A stretch of DNA of 64,000 nucleotides from Candidatus Chloroploca sp. Khr17 (GCF_004138165.1 NZ_RYFF01000027.1:1-64000); one strand, 5' to 3'. Shown: positions 51,201 to 59,735, counted from the stretch's first letter. The notes: generated from the sequence alone by a model not told the origin. Translations and numbers: made by a program.

Positions 51201-52199
51201 ACGTTCCCAGACCCCGATGCCAGCCGAGCCGGTCGCAAGCGCAAGGCGACGAGCACTCTCCTCCAAGAGTCGATACGCTTCTTGCAACTCCTGGGTGCGC
51301 TCTTCAACCAGATCCTGGAGATGTTGCCGGTAGCGATCAAGCTCAGCTTCAGCTTGCTTGCGCTCGGTGATATCAATGAATGCGCCAATGATGCCCGCGC
51401 TGTTGCCCGCCTCGTCACGGAAGACATCTTTCACAAACAGAACGTCACGCCTCTGTCCGTGCTGGTCAATAACCTGCGCCTCGTACGTCTGGGTGCCACC
51501 ATGCTCGATCATCGCGAGATCGTGCGTCTCGTAGACGGTGCTTAGCGACGAAGGCCAGAGCTCTTGCACTGTCTTGCCCTGCAACTGCTCGGGCGTCTTG
51601 CCCACCATTTCGGCAAAGGCCCGGTTGCAGTCAAGGTAGCGGCCTTCGCAGTCTTTTGAAAAGACGGGGACGGGGATCGCGGCAAGAAGCGATTGGCTAA
51701 AGTTCAGCGCCCGGTCACGTTCGGCATTCGCGCGGCGCAATTCCTCTTGCACATTCTGGTACACGACGCCCTGCACCAGGGTCTCGAAAAGGGTGCGGTA
51801 GCGCAGTTCGCTCTCACGCAAGGCCGCCTGGGTTTCGTGGAGAGCGGTGATGTCACGCGCAATGCCATGCACGCCGATCAATCCGCCAGCACGATCGTAC
51901 ATCGGTGTTTTGATCGTCCGAAAGAGGTAGTCTCTCCCGTCGGCAACACAGGTCACCCACGCCTCATTGGTGCTCGGACGACCTGCTGCGATCACCGCCA
52001 TCTCGTTCTCGCGAAAGAAAGCGGCTTGCTCAGCACTGAAGAGCACTGCATCGGTCTTGCCGATCACATCGTCCTTGGGCAACGCCACAAAACGCTCGAA
52101 GGCAGGGTTGCACAGCACATACACCCCTTGCAGATCCTTGAGCCAGACCAGGTCAGGGATAGTCTGAAGGAGCATGCTGAGATAGTCAATCGAGCGCAT
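48258..52199 (-). CDS. Hybrid sensor histidine kinase (multiple PAS, two receivers, Hpt)
   Basis: A 1313-residue protein. Four PAS-like domains occupy about residues 1-125, 170-290, 315-440 and 445-565. The dimerisation/phosphoacceptor helix has FLANMSHEIRTPMNAIVG (His at about 589), followed by an HATPase (GTGLGLAISKRLVQLMNGRLG). Two receiver domains follow (LIVDDLEAARDVL with FIDWHMPGLDG, and LLVEDNPINQEVA with LMDIQMPVLDG). The Hpt domain ends the protein (ARRIAHSLKSSAATLG, about 1163-1178). No membrane helix is seen, so it senses cytoplasmic signals, probably through PAS-bound cofactors. It is followed upstream by an HD-GYP response regulator on the same strand. Confidence 0.95.
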   Translation of the reverse strand: MRSIDYLSMLLQTIPDLVWLKDLQGVYVLCNPAFERFVALPKDDVIGKTDAVLFSAEQAAFFRENEMAVIAAGRPSTNEAWVTCVADGRDYLFRTIKTPMYDRAGGLIGVHGIARDITALHETQAALRESELRYRTLFETLVQGVVYQNVQEELRRANAERDRALNFSQSLLAAIPVPVFSKDCEGRYLDCNRAFAEMVGKTPEQLQGKTVQELWPSSLSTVYETHDLAMIEHGGTQTYEAQVIDQHGQRRDVLFVKDVFRDEAGNSAGIIGAFIDITERKQAEAELDRYRQHLQDLVEERTQELQEAYRLLEESARRLALATGSAGIGVWERDRERELLIWDDQMCTLYGIDPRAFDGRTETWLACLHPDDVERALAATERAMRDQQEYVTEFRIVLPDGRIRHIATHAQIERDAAGTPRRVLGVNWDITARKEAEIAQHETVALLRATLESIPDGIMVMGMGGDCIIFNQAFLDLFHFPSDFAVFTRMGFIGHIKQMVRDPEDFRAKIEQRFRSPDEHGVDMIELLDGRIIERHNAPYRVHDETRGIVSYYQDITARRQIERDLERARAAAEAASRAKSSFLANMSHEIRTPMNAIVGLTHLLLRNTSDARQRDQLNRVIDAAQHLLAIINNILDISKIEAGKLGLEAADFALDQVIRNVSDLVIEKAHAKGLEVVYALDARLPPLLHGDPLRLGQILLNFTSNAIKFTDQGTIVLRVRIIKEDEQKLLVRFEVEDTGIGIAPDVQLRLFEVFEQADSSTERKYGGTGLGLAISKRLVQLMNGRLGVNSVVGQGSCFWFEVPLGKSASRLQPRRLGSNLQGLRVLIVDDLEAARDVLGEMLRAMGLVVDLVASGVDALAAVQHADQKGEPYAMVFIDWHMPGLDGVETARRMRLLPLTLAPTCLMITAFGQRVPKEDLERAGFAAFLLKPVTASILFDTLVEVLEGRQLNEVESRPPSPELALMMRRNARILLVEDNPINQEVALDLLREIGFMADLAQNGQIAVDRVRETEITYDLILMDIQMPVLDGLAATRMIRMLPGYEQTPILALTAGAFEEDRQRCLLAGMNGFVAKPVIPEDLYATLATWLPAEAVAMETTESIDALASLREALAAIPGLDPIQGLRNVHGKPKTYARLLRKYAETHREDMDQLRACLSVDDRVAARRIAHSLKSSAATLGINRVHALAAELEALIRAEQGDEAIQGLTFVIEEEQHRIADAIVCAIPAPSALRVDNVNAVHLRTVIDELMALLLQDDLQAHAVYRRHEPLLRSALGGYATILARQMDAFAMEEAVITLRTALGALDPIASEGA

Positions 52200-52258
52200 G
52201 GGAGCCTCTCACGTTCAGGCCATCGACAAGGTTTCAGAAAGAGCGTTTGAGCGTGACA

Positions 52259-52287
52259 GTGGTAGTGCCGGCTTCAGTCGGCACTAC
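52259..52287. repeat. GTGCCG/CGGCAC palindrome
   Basis: GGTAGTGCCGGCTTCAGTCG followed by GCACTACC forms a short hairpin between the response regulator and kinase genes. Family members at 9646, 42884, 48092 and 57926. Confidence 0.7.
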
Positions 52288-52308
52288 CAGTACGTAGGGC
52301 GCAAACGG

Positions 52309-53565
52309 TCAAGTGCCTACGAATCTTGTCACAGGCTGGCCCTGGATGCTAGCCAATTTGGCGCAAATGTCTGCCTCGCTATCAACATAGTGATCGGCAA
52401 TGGCCTGAAATTCGGTAGACAGGGCGAGAAAAGTATCAACGATGTCGGGGTCAAACTGGCGCCCGCGTTCCTCACGAATAATCGCAACCACCTCGGGCAT
52501 GGGCACGGGCGGCTTGTAGATGCGACGCGAAATCAGCGCATCAAAGGTGTCGGCAAGCGCCATCAGACGCGCCGAGAGCGGAATGGCCTCGTTCGCCAGG
52601 CCCTCTGGGTAGCCCGTGCCATCCCAATGCTCATGATGCGAGAGCGCAATCTCACGGGCTACGTGGAGAAATTCCAGCGGAGCATGGCGGGGCCAGTTGT
52701 ATGCAAGATCAACCTTGTTGGCGCATCCGTGGCTGGGTGTCTCGAGCAGGTGAATTTCTTCGGCCGCAAGCGTGCTATTCATTGCCATTTCGATCGCATT
52801 GCTGCCGATACGACAATGACCCTTCATAATCTCGCGCTCTTCAGGCGTGAGTCTGCCAGGTTTGAGCAGAATGTGATCCGGGATGCCCACCTTGCCAATA
52901 TCGTGCAGTGGGGCCGATTTGACCAGCAGATCACGGCACGGCTGGCTCAGCGCATCGGCAAAGCGGGGATGGGTAGCAAGCGCATTCGCCAGCACTTGCA
53001 CATAGATCTGGGTACGCCGCAGGTGATTGCCAGTATCGGGATCACGTACCTCTGCCAACGCAGCCAGCGCTCTGATGCTTACATCTTCAATCAGTTGGTT
53101 CTCACGCATCCGCCGCGCTACTTCGGCCTCAAGGCAGGCATTCTGGTTGGCGAGCCAGTCACGCGCTTGCTTGAGCTCGAGATGGGTGCGGACACGAGCC
53201 AGCACGATCGCCGGACGGATCGGTTTGGTAATATAATCAACGGCACCAAGCTCAAGGCCGTGCGACTCATCCTCTACTGAGTCCATGGCTGTGACGAAGA
53301 TGACCGGGATAGATCGGGTCGCAGGATGATCGCGTAATCGTGTGAGCACAGCATACCCATCCATCTCGGGCATCATCACATCAAGCAAGAGCAGATCGGG
53401 CTGCGGCGCTGATGCAGCCACCTGCAAGGCGCGTATCCCCGAGCGTGCAACCCGCACCTGGTAGTACGGCATAAGCAATTCGCCCAGAATAGTGAGATTC
53501 TCCGGGGCATCGTCAACGATGAGAATTGTCTGCCTGGTAGATGCTGGCACGAAAGATGAAATCAT
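52309..53565 (-). CDS. Response regulator with HD-GYP phosphodiesterase
   Basis: A 418-residue protein; ATG 53565 follows CGGAGGTGCGT. The receiver domain (about residues 13-125) has ILIVDDAPENL, phosphoacceptor Asp in LLLDVMMPEMDG and Lys in DYITKPI. The output domain has HLRRTQ, HDIGKVGIPDHIL and HHEHWDGTGYPEGL with the GYP triad, so it should degrade cyclic di-GMP. An insertion of about 30 residues (LLETPSHGCANKVDLAYNWP) lies between two conserved HD-GYP blocks, unlike most members. It is upstream of the hybrid kinase on the same strand, a plausible partner. Confidence 0.95.
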   Translation of the reverse strand: MISSFVPASTRQTILIVDDAPENLTILGELLMPYYQVRVARSGIRALQVAASAPQPDLLLLDVMMPEMDGYAVLTRLRDHPATRSIPVIFVTAMDSVEDESHGLELGAVDYITKPIRPAIVLARVRTHLELKQARDWLANQNACLEAEVARRMRENQLIEDVSIRALAALAEVRDPDTGNHLRRTQIYVQVLANALATHPRFADALSQPCRDLLVKSAPLHDIGKVGIPDHILLKPGRLTPEEREIMKGHCRIGSNAIEMAMNSTLAAEEIHLLETPSHGCANKVDLAYNWPRHAPLEFLHVAREIALSHHEHWDGTGYPEGLANEAIPLSARLMALADTFDALISRRIYKPPVPMPEVVAIIREERGRQFDPDIVDTFLALSTEFQAIADHYVDSEADICAKLASIQGQPVTRFVGT

Positions 53566-53648
53566 ACGCACCTCCGCTAGCAACCATCGTAGGGCGCAGC
53601 CTTATGCGTACCACGTGTAGGGCCGACTCCCGTCGGTGGCTTACTTTA

Positions 53649-53685
53649 ATCATTGACGCGGGTGGTGCCCACCCGCGTCAATGAT
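53649..53685. repeat. Perfect 17-bp hairpin between divergent signalling genes
   Basis: ATCATTGACGCGGGTGG, a 3-base loop and the exact complement. Lying between two divergent starts, it cannot be an ordinary terminator. It could be an operator, an attenuator or another dispersed palindrome. Confidence 0.65.
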
Positions 53686-53839
53686 CAAAGGCTTGTCTCA
53701 CCATTATAGGCAGATGATCTCATTTTTATATGTGCAATCTATCGCCCTGTCTGGTACAATTTAGGGCAAATTGAGGGAAAAGAGTGAGCCATCGCAAAGC
53801 AAGAGTTCCTGAAGGCTCTGCTCAAGCTAGGACTCCACT

Positions 53840-56065
53840 ATGGCTGAACCGAAGAGTGTCAGCTGCCCTGAAGCAACAACAGAACTGGCGCTGCTCCGCA
53901 CGCGTGTCGCACAGCTTGAAGCACAACTCGTTACGTATGAAGCAACGCTGCCACCAGCGTTGCGCCGCGATCTTGAGGCCGTTGTAGCACAAATAGGCCA
54001 GGCAATTTTCCGTATCCAGACCACAGAGACCTTGCGCAATAACGAGCAGGAGTGGCTGTCACTGTTCGATGCGCTACAAGACTTTCTCTTTGTGCTGGAT
54101 TACAGTGGCACCATCCTGCACGTGAATCAGGTAGTGCTGCAAAGTCTCGGCTACAGCATCGACGAGATCGTGGATCAGCCCGTGTGGATGGTACATCCAC
54201 CCGACCAACACGCCGAGGCAATCGCGATCCTAGGCGAGATGCTCGTTGGACAACGTGACGTCTGCCCACTTACCCTGGTGACGCGAGAGGGGCGGCAGAT
54301 TCCTGTTGAGACAAGGGTGACCCGTGGGCATTGGTTTGGGCAGAAGGCGCTCTTTGGGATAAGCCGCAATGTCAGTGCGCATCTGCGCATCGAAGCAGCC
54401 TTGCATACCCTGGTGCATAGCTTGCCCACCTGGGCTACCTTGCTCTTTGATCACGATTTGCGCTTCCTGGCAGCCGATGGGTACGAACTGATGCGAACGA
54501 ATCATGCCACGGGAAGCATTGAGGGTCGCACATTTCATGAGGTACTCCCGCCGGATCTCGTGGTTGCGCTCGAGCCAATCTACCGTGCCGCGCTGGCGGG
54601 CGTCACACCAGTAGAAGTCGACCTTGCATTCCGCGACGCGTGGTACCACCTGAGCGGCGTACCCGTTCGTGGCGAAGCCGGTGAAATCGTAGCTGGGCTG
54701 ATCATCGCGATCAATATTAGTGAACAAAAGCGTATCCAGGCAGTGCTTAGCGAGCAGGCTCAGGCAATGGCGGCCTTACGCAAGCGTGAGCAGCAGGCGC
54801 TCGCGTTGCACGACTCGCTCGGCAAGGCGCTCGCACATATGAACCTCCAAGCCCAGACCATTCGCGAGAGCATCTCTACCCAACACCTCGACAAAATCAC
54901 GACCGCCCCGCCTGCACCGTTCACGGTAGCGGACCTAGAGCCTCATCTTGGATCGCTGATGCCACGGAAGACCCGGCTGATCGCGATCATCGAGCAGCAT
55001 CGCCAGTGGGTCGCTGAGTTCTATGGGTTTCAGATCGATCTGCACATCGGCCAGGGCGTCGCTACGCTCTCAATCGCTCCCGATGTTGAGGTGCAGTTGC
55101 TGCGGATGATCCAGGAAGCCATGGCAAATGTGCGTACATCCACCAGCACAAAGCATGTCAGCCTGATACTTGAATTGGTGGAAGATCAGCTGGTTGTGAA
55201 ACTCAGCCATATGGGACTAGCGTTTGATCTCGCCGATACAGGAGAACCTAGCCGCAACCGCAAGGCCTTTGAGTTTCAGAATCTCTGTGAACAAGCAGAA
55301 GTGATCGGCGGCACTCTTGCGATGATCGCGATGCCGGGCTCGGGCATCATCGTGCGACTGGAGGTTCCGCTTGAACGCCTGTCGGGTTACCTTCGTCATC
55401 GGCCAGGCATCCTGCTCGTGGGCAGCAACCCCTTCGATCTGCATATGCTCCAGCAGTCGCTCCAGACCAACGGCTTCGCCATCGTCGGGGTAGTAACCGA
55501 TGGGCTGTCTGCCCTAGACGCAGCACAGACATTACGCCCCGACATTGTGCTGATGGATACCGCGATGCCCGGTATAAGCAGCATCGAAGCGATGCACCTG
55601 ATCCTGGAAAAAATTCCAGAGATGCAAGTGGTACTGTTAACAGCCGTCGAAAATGAACAAGATCTGCTCGAGGCGATCAAGGCCGGTGCTGCCGGTTATC
55701 TCCTGAAGAGCATGGATAGTGACGAGCTTTGCAACCAACTCCTTGGAGTTTTGCGCCGCGAGTTGGCAATCTCTCACGATCTGGCCCTCCGCATCTTGCA
55801 AAATCCAGCAACACAGCCATCTCACGAGTCGCTCACTAGCGAAGATCGCGCCTCGGCTCTCACGCAACAAGAGCTAAAGGTGCTGACCCTGCTGGCCCAG
55901 GGGCATACCTACCGGGCAATCGCCCAACTGCTGGATTATAGCGAGCGAGCCATCAAGTACCAGATGGGCAAAGCGATCAAAAAGCTTGGTATGCCGAGCC
56001 GCAACGCAGCAGTCGCCATGGTACGCCAGCAGATGCAGCGAGGCCTCTGGCCTGAGCCGCACTGA
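53840..56065 (+). CDS. PAS-sensor kinase fused to a LuxR-type response regulator (NarX-NarL-like)
   Basis: A 741-residue protein. After a coiled coil (about residues 14-60) come two PAS domains (about 70-185 and 190-300). A HisKA_3-like helix with LALHDSLGKALAHMNLQ (His at about 326) is followed by an HATPase-like part (about 410-510) whose G1/G2 boxes are degenerate. A receiver (about 523-640) has phosphoacceptor Asp in VLMDTAMPGISS and Lys in YLLKSMD, but lacks the usual N-terminal acidic pair (GSNPFD instead). A LuxR helix-turn-helix ends it (LTQQELKVLTLLAQGHTYRAIAQLLDYSERAIKYQ). The whole two-component path is in one chain; kinase activity is uncertain. Confidence 0.9.
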   Translation: MAEPKSVSCPEATTELALLRTRVAQLEAQLVTYEATLPPALRRDLEAVVAQIGQAIFRIQTTETLRNNEQEWLSLFDALQDFLFVLDYSGTILHVNQVVLQSLGYSIDEIVDQPVWMVHPPDQHAEAIAILGEMLVGQRDVCPLTLVTREGRQIPVETRVTRGHWFGQKALFGISRNVSAHLRIEAALHTLVHSLPTWATLLFDHDLRFLAADGYELMRTNHATGSIEGRTFHEVLPPDLVVALEPIYRAALAGVTPVEVDLAFRDAWYHLSGVPVRGEAGEIVAGLIIAINISEQKRIQAVLSEQAQAMAALRKREQQALALHDSLGKALAHMNLQAQTIRESISTQHLDKITTAPPAPFTVADLEPHLGSLMPRKTRLIAIIEQHRQWVAEFYGFQIDLHIGQGVATLSIAPDVEVQLLRMIQEAMANVRTSTSTKHVSLILELVEDQLVVKLSHMGLAFDLADTGEPSRNRKAFEFQNLCEQAEVIGGTLAMIAMPGSGIIVRLEVPLERLSGYLRHRPGILLVGSNPFDLHMLQQSLQTNGFAIVGVVTDGLSALDAAQTLRPDIVLMDTAMPGISSIEAMHLILEKIPEMQVVLLTAVENEQDLLEAIKAGAAGYLLKSMDSDELCNQLLGVLRRELAISHDLALRILQNPATQPSHESLTSEDRASALTQQELKVLTLLAQGHTYRAIAQLLDYSERAIKYQMGKAIKKLGMPSRNAAVAMVRQQMQRGLWPEPH

Positions 56066-56068
56066 GTT

Positions 56069-56204
56069 CGCTCACCTCAATACATACTGCATTGGCGCGG
56101 CCTGCCGCACCAGGCCTTTCAGTTCAAGCAGGGTCAGCGCCCCCGCCGTCGCTTGAGCCGTCAGGTTCGCTTCGCGGCTCAGTTCATCAATATGGCACGG
56201 TGTG
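56069..56204 (-). pseudogene. Duplicated 3' end of dprA
   Basis: 136 bp closely matching 56748-56883 (about 8 mismatches by eye), which encode the last residues of DprA and its stop. It carries only the C-terminal ~45 codons (LELKGLVRQAAPMQYVLR equivalent). It lies just beyond the hicA stop, so hicAB sits between an intact dprA and a copy of its tail. Confidence 0.85.
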
Positions 56205-56208
56205 GGGC

Positions 56209-56427
56209 TTAGACCTGTTCCCACTCCTCACGGCTCACATCGGCCTGACGAAGTATGGTGGCGAGCAAGCCAACGCCAATATCGCCACGATGCGGATTGG
56301 GAATAGTGATGCGCTTCTCCTCGCGCACCATAAAGGCATGGCGACCAGCGGGATAAGGTCCTTCAAAGCCCAAGGCCCGCAACCCACGAATCAGACGCAC
56401 TCGGCTGATGGGACCAAAGGGTGGCAT
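56209..56427 (-). CDS. hicA: HicA toxin (mRNA interferase)
   Basis: A 72-residue double-stranded RNA-binding-like HicA: RLIRGLRALGFEGPYPAGRHAFM contains the GxH catalytic histidine (about residue 30), followed by ITIPNPHRGDIGVGLLATILRQADVSREEW. HicA cuts mRNAs when not bound by HicB. Translation starts in the last codon of hicB (overlap ATGA). Confidence 0.9.
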   Translation of the reverse strand: MPPFGPISRVRLIRGLRALGFEGPYPAGRHAFMVREEKRITIPNPHRGDIGVGLLATILRQADVSREEWEQV

Positions 56428-56681
56428 CAGGCGGCCTCCTGCGTGCGGATAGGCTGGCTCAAGTCGATCCCATCAAGTGGCGGGATGGCGTGTCCCAAAC
56501 GCAAACCAAGCCAGATCCAATCTTCCAGCGCAGATTGAAGATCCTCGCGACACGCTTCGAGGGTCTCAGCGTGGCCGAGCACGCCTTGCAAGCCGGGGAT
56601 TTCACCAACAAAGCCTTCGTCATCAACCAGTAGTTGGTAGGTGGCGCGACGCATTGCCGCCGCAATGTAGGCACTCAGCAT
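56427..56681 (-). CDS. hicB: HicB antitoxin
   Basis: An 84-residue HicB with the partial RNase H fold: RRATYQLLVDDEGFVGEIPGLQGVLGHAETLEACREDLQSALEDWI. GAGAGGAAGAG precedes ATG 56681. It lacks a long C-terminal DNA-binding domain, like the short HicB class. Here the antitoxin gene comes first. It neutralises HicA and probably represses the operon. Confidence 0.92.
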   Translation of the reverse strand: MLSAYIAAAMRRATYQLLVDDEGFVGEIPGLQGVLGHAETLEACREDLQSALEDWIWLGLRLGHAIPPLDGIDLSQPIRTQEAA

Positions 56682-56750
56682 GGCTCTTCCTCTCGTTGAG
56701 CATGTTCCGCTCGCAGCATCTTCGCTCGCATTGTAGCACGGCCCACTCGC

Positions 56751-57830
56751 TCACCTCAACACATACTGCATCGGGGCTGCCTGCCGCACCAGGCCTTTCA
56801 GTTCAAGCAGGGTCAAGGCCCCCGCCGTCGCCTGAGCCGTCAGGTTTGCTTCGCGGCTCAGTTCATCAATATGGCACGGTGTGTAGCTCAGTAGGCCAAG
56901 CAGTGCCGTTTCGATCGGGTCTATCGGTAATTCGCTGCGTGCTTCGCGCTGCACACTCGCCCTGGTGAGATCGAGGTCAGCGAGCAGATCATCGGCCGAA
57001 CGGACAAGCGTTGCACCGTCGCGGATCAGCCGATGACAGCCAGCACTCTGGCGGGAGAAGATCGGCCCCGGCAACGCAAAAACCTCACGCCCCTGATCGA
57101 GCGCAAAGCCCACGGTAATCAAGGCTCCACTCTTTTCGCCCGCTTCGATCACCAGCGTTGCCCGGCTTAACCCGCTGATGATGCGGTTGCGCGGCGGGAA
57201 ATTCGCTGCTACCGGCATCGTCCCCAACGGATAGTCACTGATCAACGCGCCCTGCTCGATGATGCGCTGCGCCAGACGCTGGTTGCGTTCGGGGTAGGGC
57301 TGATCGACCCCGCTGCCCAGCACCGCAAGCGTGCGCCCACCCGCCTCCAGCGCCGCCTCGTGCGCCAACGTATCCACACCAAGCGCCAAGCCGCTTATAA
57401 TAGAGACACCCGCACGGGTCAGGCCATCAGTCAGGCGCATCGTCGCCTCGCGTCCATAGGTTGTCGGCGCCCGTGTACCAACCAGCGCGATCGCCCAATC
57501 ATCGGCGGGCGTCAACGCGCCGCGCACATAGAGCAGCGGCGGCGCAGCGGGGATATTGCGCAGCAGATGCGGATAGGCCGCATCATCAATCGTCAGCAAC
57601 GTCACCCCCGCCCGTGCCACCCGTTCCAACTCGGCATCGAGGTCAAGCCGTGTACGCACCGCCATCAGCGACGCACTGGTCTTGCCTTCGATCCCGGCGG
57701 CAGCCAACGCAAACGCATCGGCATGCCAGGCCGCCTCCAGTGAGCCACAGTGCTCAACCAGGCGCGCCAGACGGATCGGGCCAATCCCCGGCACAAGATT
57801 GAAACCAAGATAATAACGCGTGTTTGGCAT
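56751..57830 (-). CDS. dprA: DNA-processing protein DprA (Smf)
   Basis: A 359-residue DprA; ATG 57830 follows TTGAGAAGACC. It starts YYLGFNLVPGIGPIRLARLV (SAM-like). The Rossmann-like fold carries VGTRAPTTYGREATMRL, SGLALGVDTLAHEAALEAGGRTLAVLGSGVDQPYP, FPPRNRIISGLS and EAGEKSGALITVGFALDQGREVFALPG. A winged helix ends the protein. DprA loads RecA on incoming single-stranded DNA in natural transformation. Its 3' end is duplicated beyond hicAB. Confidence 0.96.
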   Translation of the reverse strand: MPNTRYYLGFNLVPGIGPIRLARLVEHCGSLEAAWHADAFALAAAGIEGKTSASLMAVRTRLDLDAELERVARAGVTLLTIDDAAYPHLLRNIPAAPPLLYVRGALTPADDWAIALVGTRAPTTYGREATMRLTDGLTRAGVSIISGLALGVDTLAHEAALEAGGRTLAVLGSGVDQPYPERNQRLAQRIIEQGALISDYPLGTMPVAANFPPRNRIISGLSRATLVIEAGEKSGALITVGFALDQGREVFALPGPIFSRQSAGCHRLIRDGATLVRSADDLLADLDLTRASVQREARSELPIDPIETALLGLLSYTPCHIDELSREANLTAQATAGALTLLELKGLVRQAAPMQYVLR

Positions 57831-57925
57831 AGCAGCGGTCTTCTCAAGCAAACAGAAAAACCATCGTCTCCAGAGTTATACCGCTGCCCGCCCGGTTTTG
57901 ATACGGGTGTGAGGGTAATAGTCTT

Positions 57926-57952
57926 TTCAGCCGACTGAAGTCGGCACTACCC
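57926..57952. repeat. AGCCGACT/AGTCGGC palindrome
   Basis: TTCAGCCGACTGAAGTCGGC followed by ACTACC; short member of the GTGCCG palindrome family, between dprA and the 58003 gene. Confidence 0.6.
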
Positions 57953-58002
57953 TCTAAAGCTGATCCGGCCCTTCTGAAACTAGGTCAAAGGAGAACAACA
58001 AG

Positions 58003-58266
58003 ATGTCACACGAAGAAGAGTTCGCTGAACAAGCCCGCTTGATCGCATGGCTCCAGGAGCAACTCGAACATCAGCGCGTCGTCAATGCCGAGCTCCGACG
58101 CGCTGTGGCCGATCTGGCCCGCACGTTTCAAGAGTCGCTCGCCGCCGCATACGAGGCCGGCGAAAGCGGCGATCTCGAAGCGATCCGCCGCATCACCAGG
58201 GCCAATCAACAACACTGGCAGAGCTACCTCCAGCAGATTGTCGCCGCCGCCCGGCGCGAAAAGTGA
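58003..58266 (+). CDS. Small helical protein of unknown function
   Basis: An 87-residue protein with AAAGGAGAACAACAAG before ATG 58003. The whole chain looks helical and coiled-coil-like (LIAWLQEQLEHQRVVNAELRRAVADLARTF). Family not recognised. Single gene, followed at once by a GCGTCAA-type repeat. Confidence 0.7.
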   Translation: MSHEEEFAEQARLIAWLQEQLEHQRVVNAELRRAVADLARTFQESLAAAYEAGESGDLEAIRRITRANQQHWQSYLQQIVAAARREK

Positions 58267-58299
58267 GCCTATTTCCGATTGCAGATGAGGGTTTGCTCA

Positions 58300-58375
58300 C
58301 CTACGCTCAAAACTTTGCGCCTTTGCGTCAAAACAATCGCCCTTTGCGCCTTTGCGTCAACCCAACCGCCCTATT
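58300..58375. repeat. GCGTCAA-type repeat, copy 7 (right half duplicated)
   Basis: CTTTGCGCCTTTGCGTCAA occurs twice in tandem without the left arm, followed by AACCGCC. It lies between two convergent genes. Confidence 0.7.
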
Positions 58376-58379
58376 GTCT

Positions 58380-59207
58380 CTACGGCGCGATCAGGCTTTG
58401 CAACAAGGCGCTCACGCCCTGACGCGCCGCTTCGCCATTCGCCGTGCCATCGGTATAGACAGCCCCGGCGCGTTGCGGGGTCAGTTGTGCGCTAAACGTG
58501 CGAAAGTCAGGGAGGGACGCCAGTTGATTGGTGCTCGCCTCTGGTTCAACAGCAACCATCGCTTCAATCGCCTCAAGCCGATTGCTAAAGACGACGTAGT
58601 GGTCAACGAGCGCAAAAGCGGTGATCGGGCTTGGTGCGCCGCCCTCCTGGGCATAGATCGTCACCTCACCAATGCTTATGGCCTGGAATGTCTCGCCACG
58701 CGCCTCGCGGGCCGTGCGATGCTTTTCAACGAAGGCACTGGCCTGCGGATCATTCTTTGAACCAAAGAGCAAGACCACCTCGGCTTCGTTGAGCAGCGCA
58801 GCCCCATCGTGTGAACCCTGCAGCGACCCTGCCTCCAGATCGCGCACCGCCACGATCATCTCGCTACCGAGCCAAGTGCCAATATTGCCCTCAAGCGGCA
58901 CCGCCACCAGTTCCTCCACCGGCTCCAGCAGCGCCGCTGGATCAGCGATGCCAAAGCCTTCGCTCAGGGCACGCTGCAGCTGATTCACGTCAACCACCCC
59001 ACCAACATTCGGGGCCAGCGCCGCATAAAGCTGCGTATCAACCGGCAACAACTCACCCGCCGAAGGGCCGCGTGTCGCCAGCAGAATCCAGGCAAACAGA
59101 CCACCGCCAATGAGCATCGAAATCAGGGTAATCACCGCTCCACCAGCCACCGCATACCCCAGACTATGCTCACGCGGGGCACGTCCAGGCATTGTTTGAG
59201 AAGACAT
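58380..59207 (-). CDS. Membrane-anchored DUF3352-like protein
   Basis: A 275-residue protein. A cytoplasmic basic head is followed by one transmembrane helix (about residues 17-43) and an extracytoplasmic domain that begins LLPVDTQLYAALAPNVGG. Such LPxDTxxY openings and the repeated VVFSNRLEAIEAM-type segments are typical of DUF3352. Function unknown; probably a surface or envelope protein. Confidence 0.75.
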   Translation of the reverse strand: MSSQTMPGRAPREHSLGYAVAGGAVITLISMLIGGGLFAWILLATRGPSAGELLPVDTQLYAALAPNVGGVVDVNQLQRALSEGFGIADPAALLEPVEELVAVPLEGNIGTWLGSEMIVAVRDLEAGSLQGSHDGAALLNEAEVVLLFGSKNDPQASAFVEKHRTAREARGETFQAISIGEVTIYAQEGGAPSPITAFALVDHYVVFSNRLEAIEAMVAVEPEASTNQLASLPDFRTFSAQLTPQRAGAVYTDGTANGEAARQGVSALLQSLIAP

Positions 59208-59425
59208 AGCGCTCTACTTTCACAGATCCACCAGATAACCAGCTATGGTAAACACTGTAGCGCAGTGCCGTCATTCATGCAAACGGGTGGAGGTGCGTGA
59301 TGCTCTTTGAAGCTATAAACTGACACTCCAGAGCAACCCGTCGACGTTTCAGACAGCCTCTGAGACCGTTCGCTTCGGTCAGGGTTGACCATGCGCCATG
59401 CGCAACGGTACATGGTATTAGGGGC

Positions 59426-59527
59426 AATGCTTTTCAAATAAGCTCACGCGAAGGCGCAAAGAGTGAGCGCACCGACGCGAAAGCCTTTGCGCCTTTGCGT
59501 CAAAACAACAGTATCTTTGCAAGGTAT
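59426..59527. mobile_element. Second copy of the palindromic element with AATRC ends
   Basis: About 102 bp starting AATGCTTTTCAAATAAGCTC and ending TTTGCAAGGTAT, the same termini as the 120-bp element inside the FAD gene. The internal GGCGCAAAG/CTTTGCGCC palindrome is shorter. Flanks GGTATTAGGGGCA and GGTATCAGAGGGCA look like a decayed target duplication. The rest of the intergenic space 59208-59735 holds no gene. Confidence 0.7.
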
Positions 59528-59735
59528 CGGTATCAGAGGGCAAAGCATTCGCCCCTACCATGTTCACGCAACGGGGCCATGCCGTGCTCAAAAACCTGTG
59601 CAAGAGGTAAACACACTGTAAGACCTCGCTTAACGTCCTGTTAGGTAGAATTTAAGGCGCTCCTGTACGATAGGGACAGTCCACCCGATCCAAGACCGTT
59701 CATCTGCAGCGGGCCAACCACCCGCACGTCAAGGT

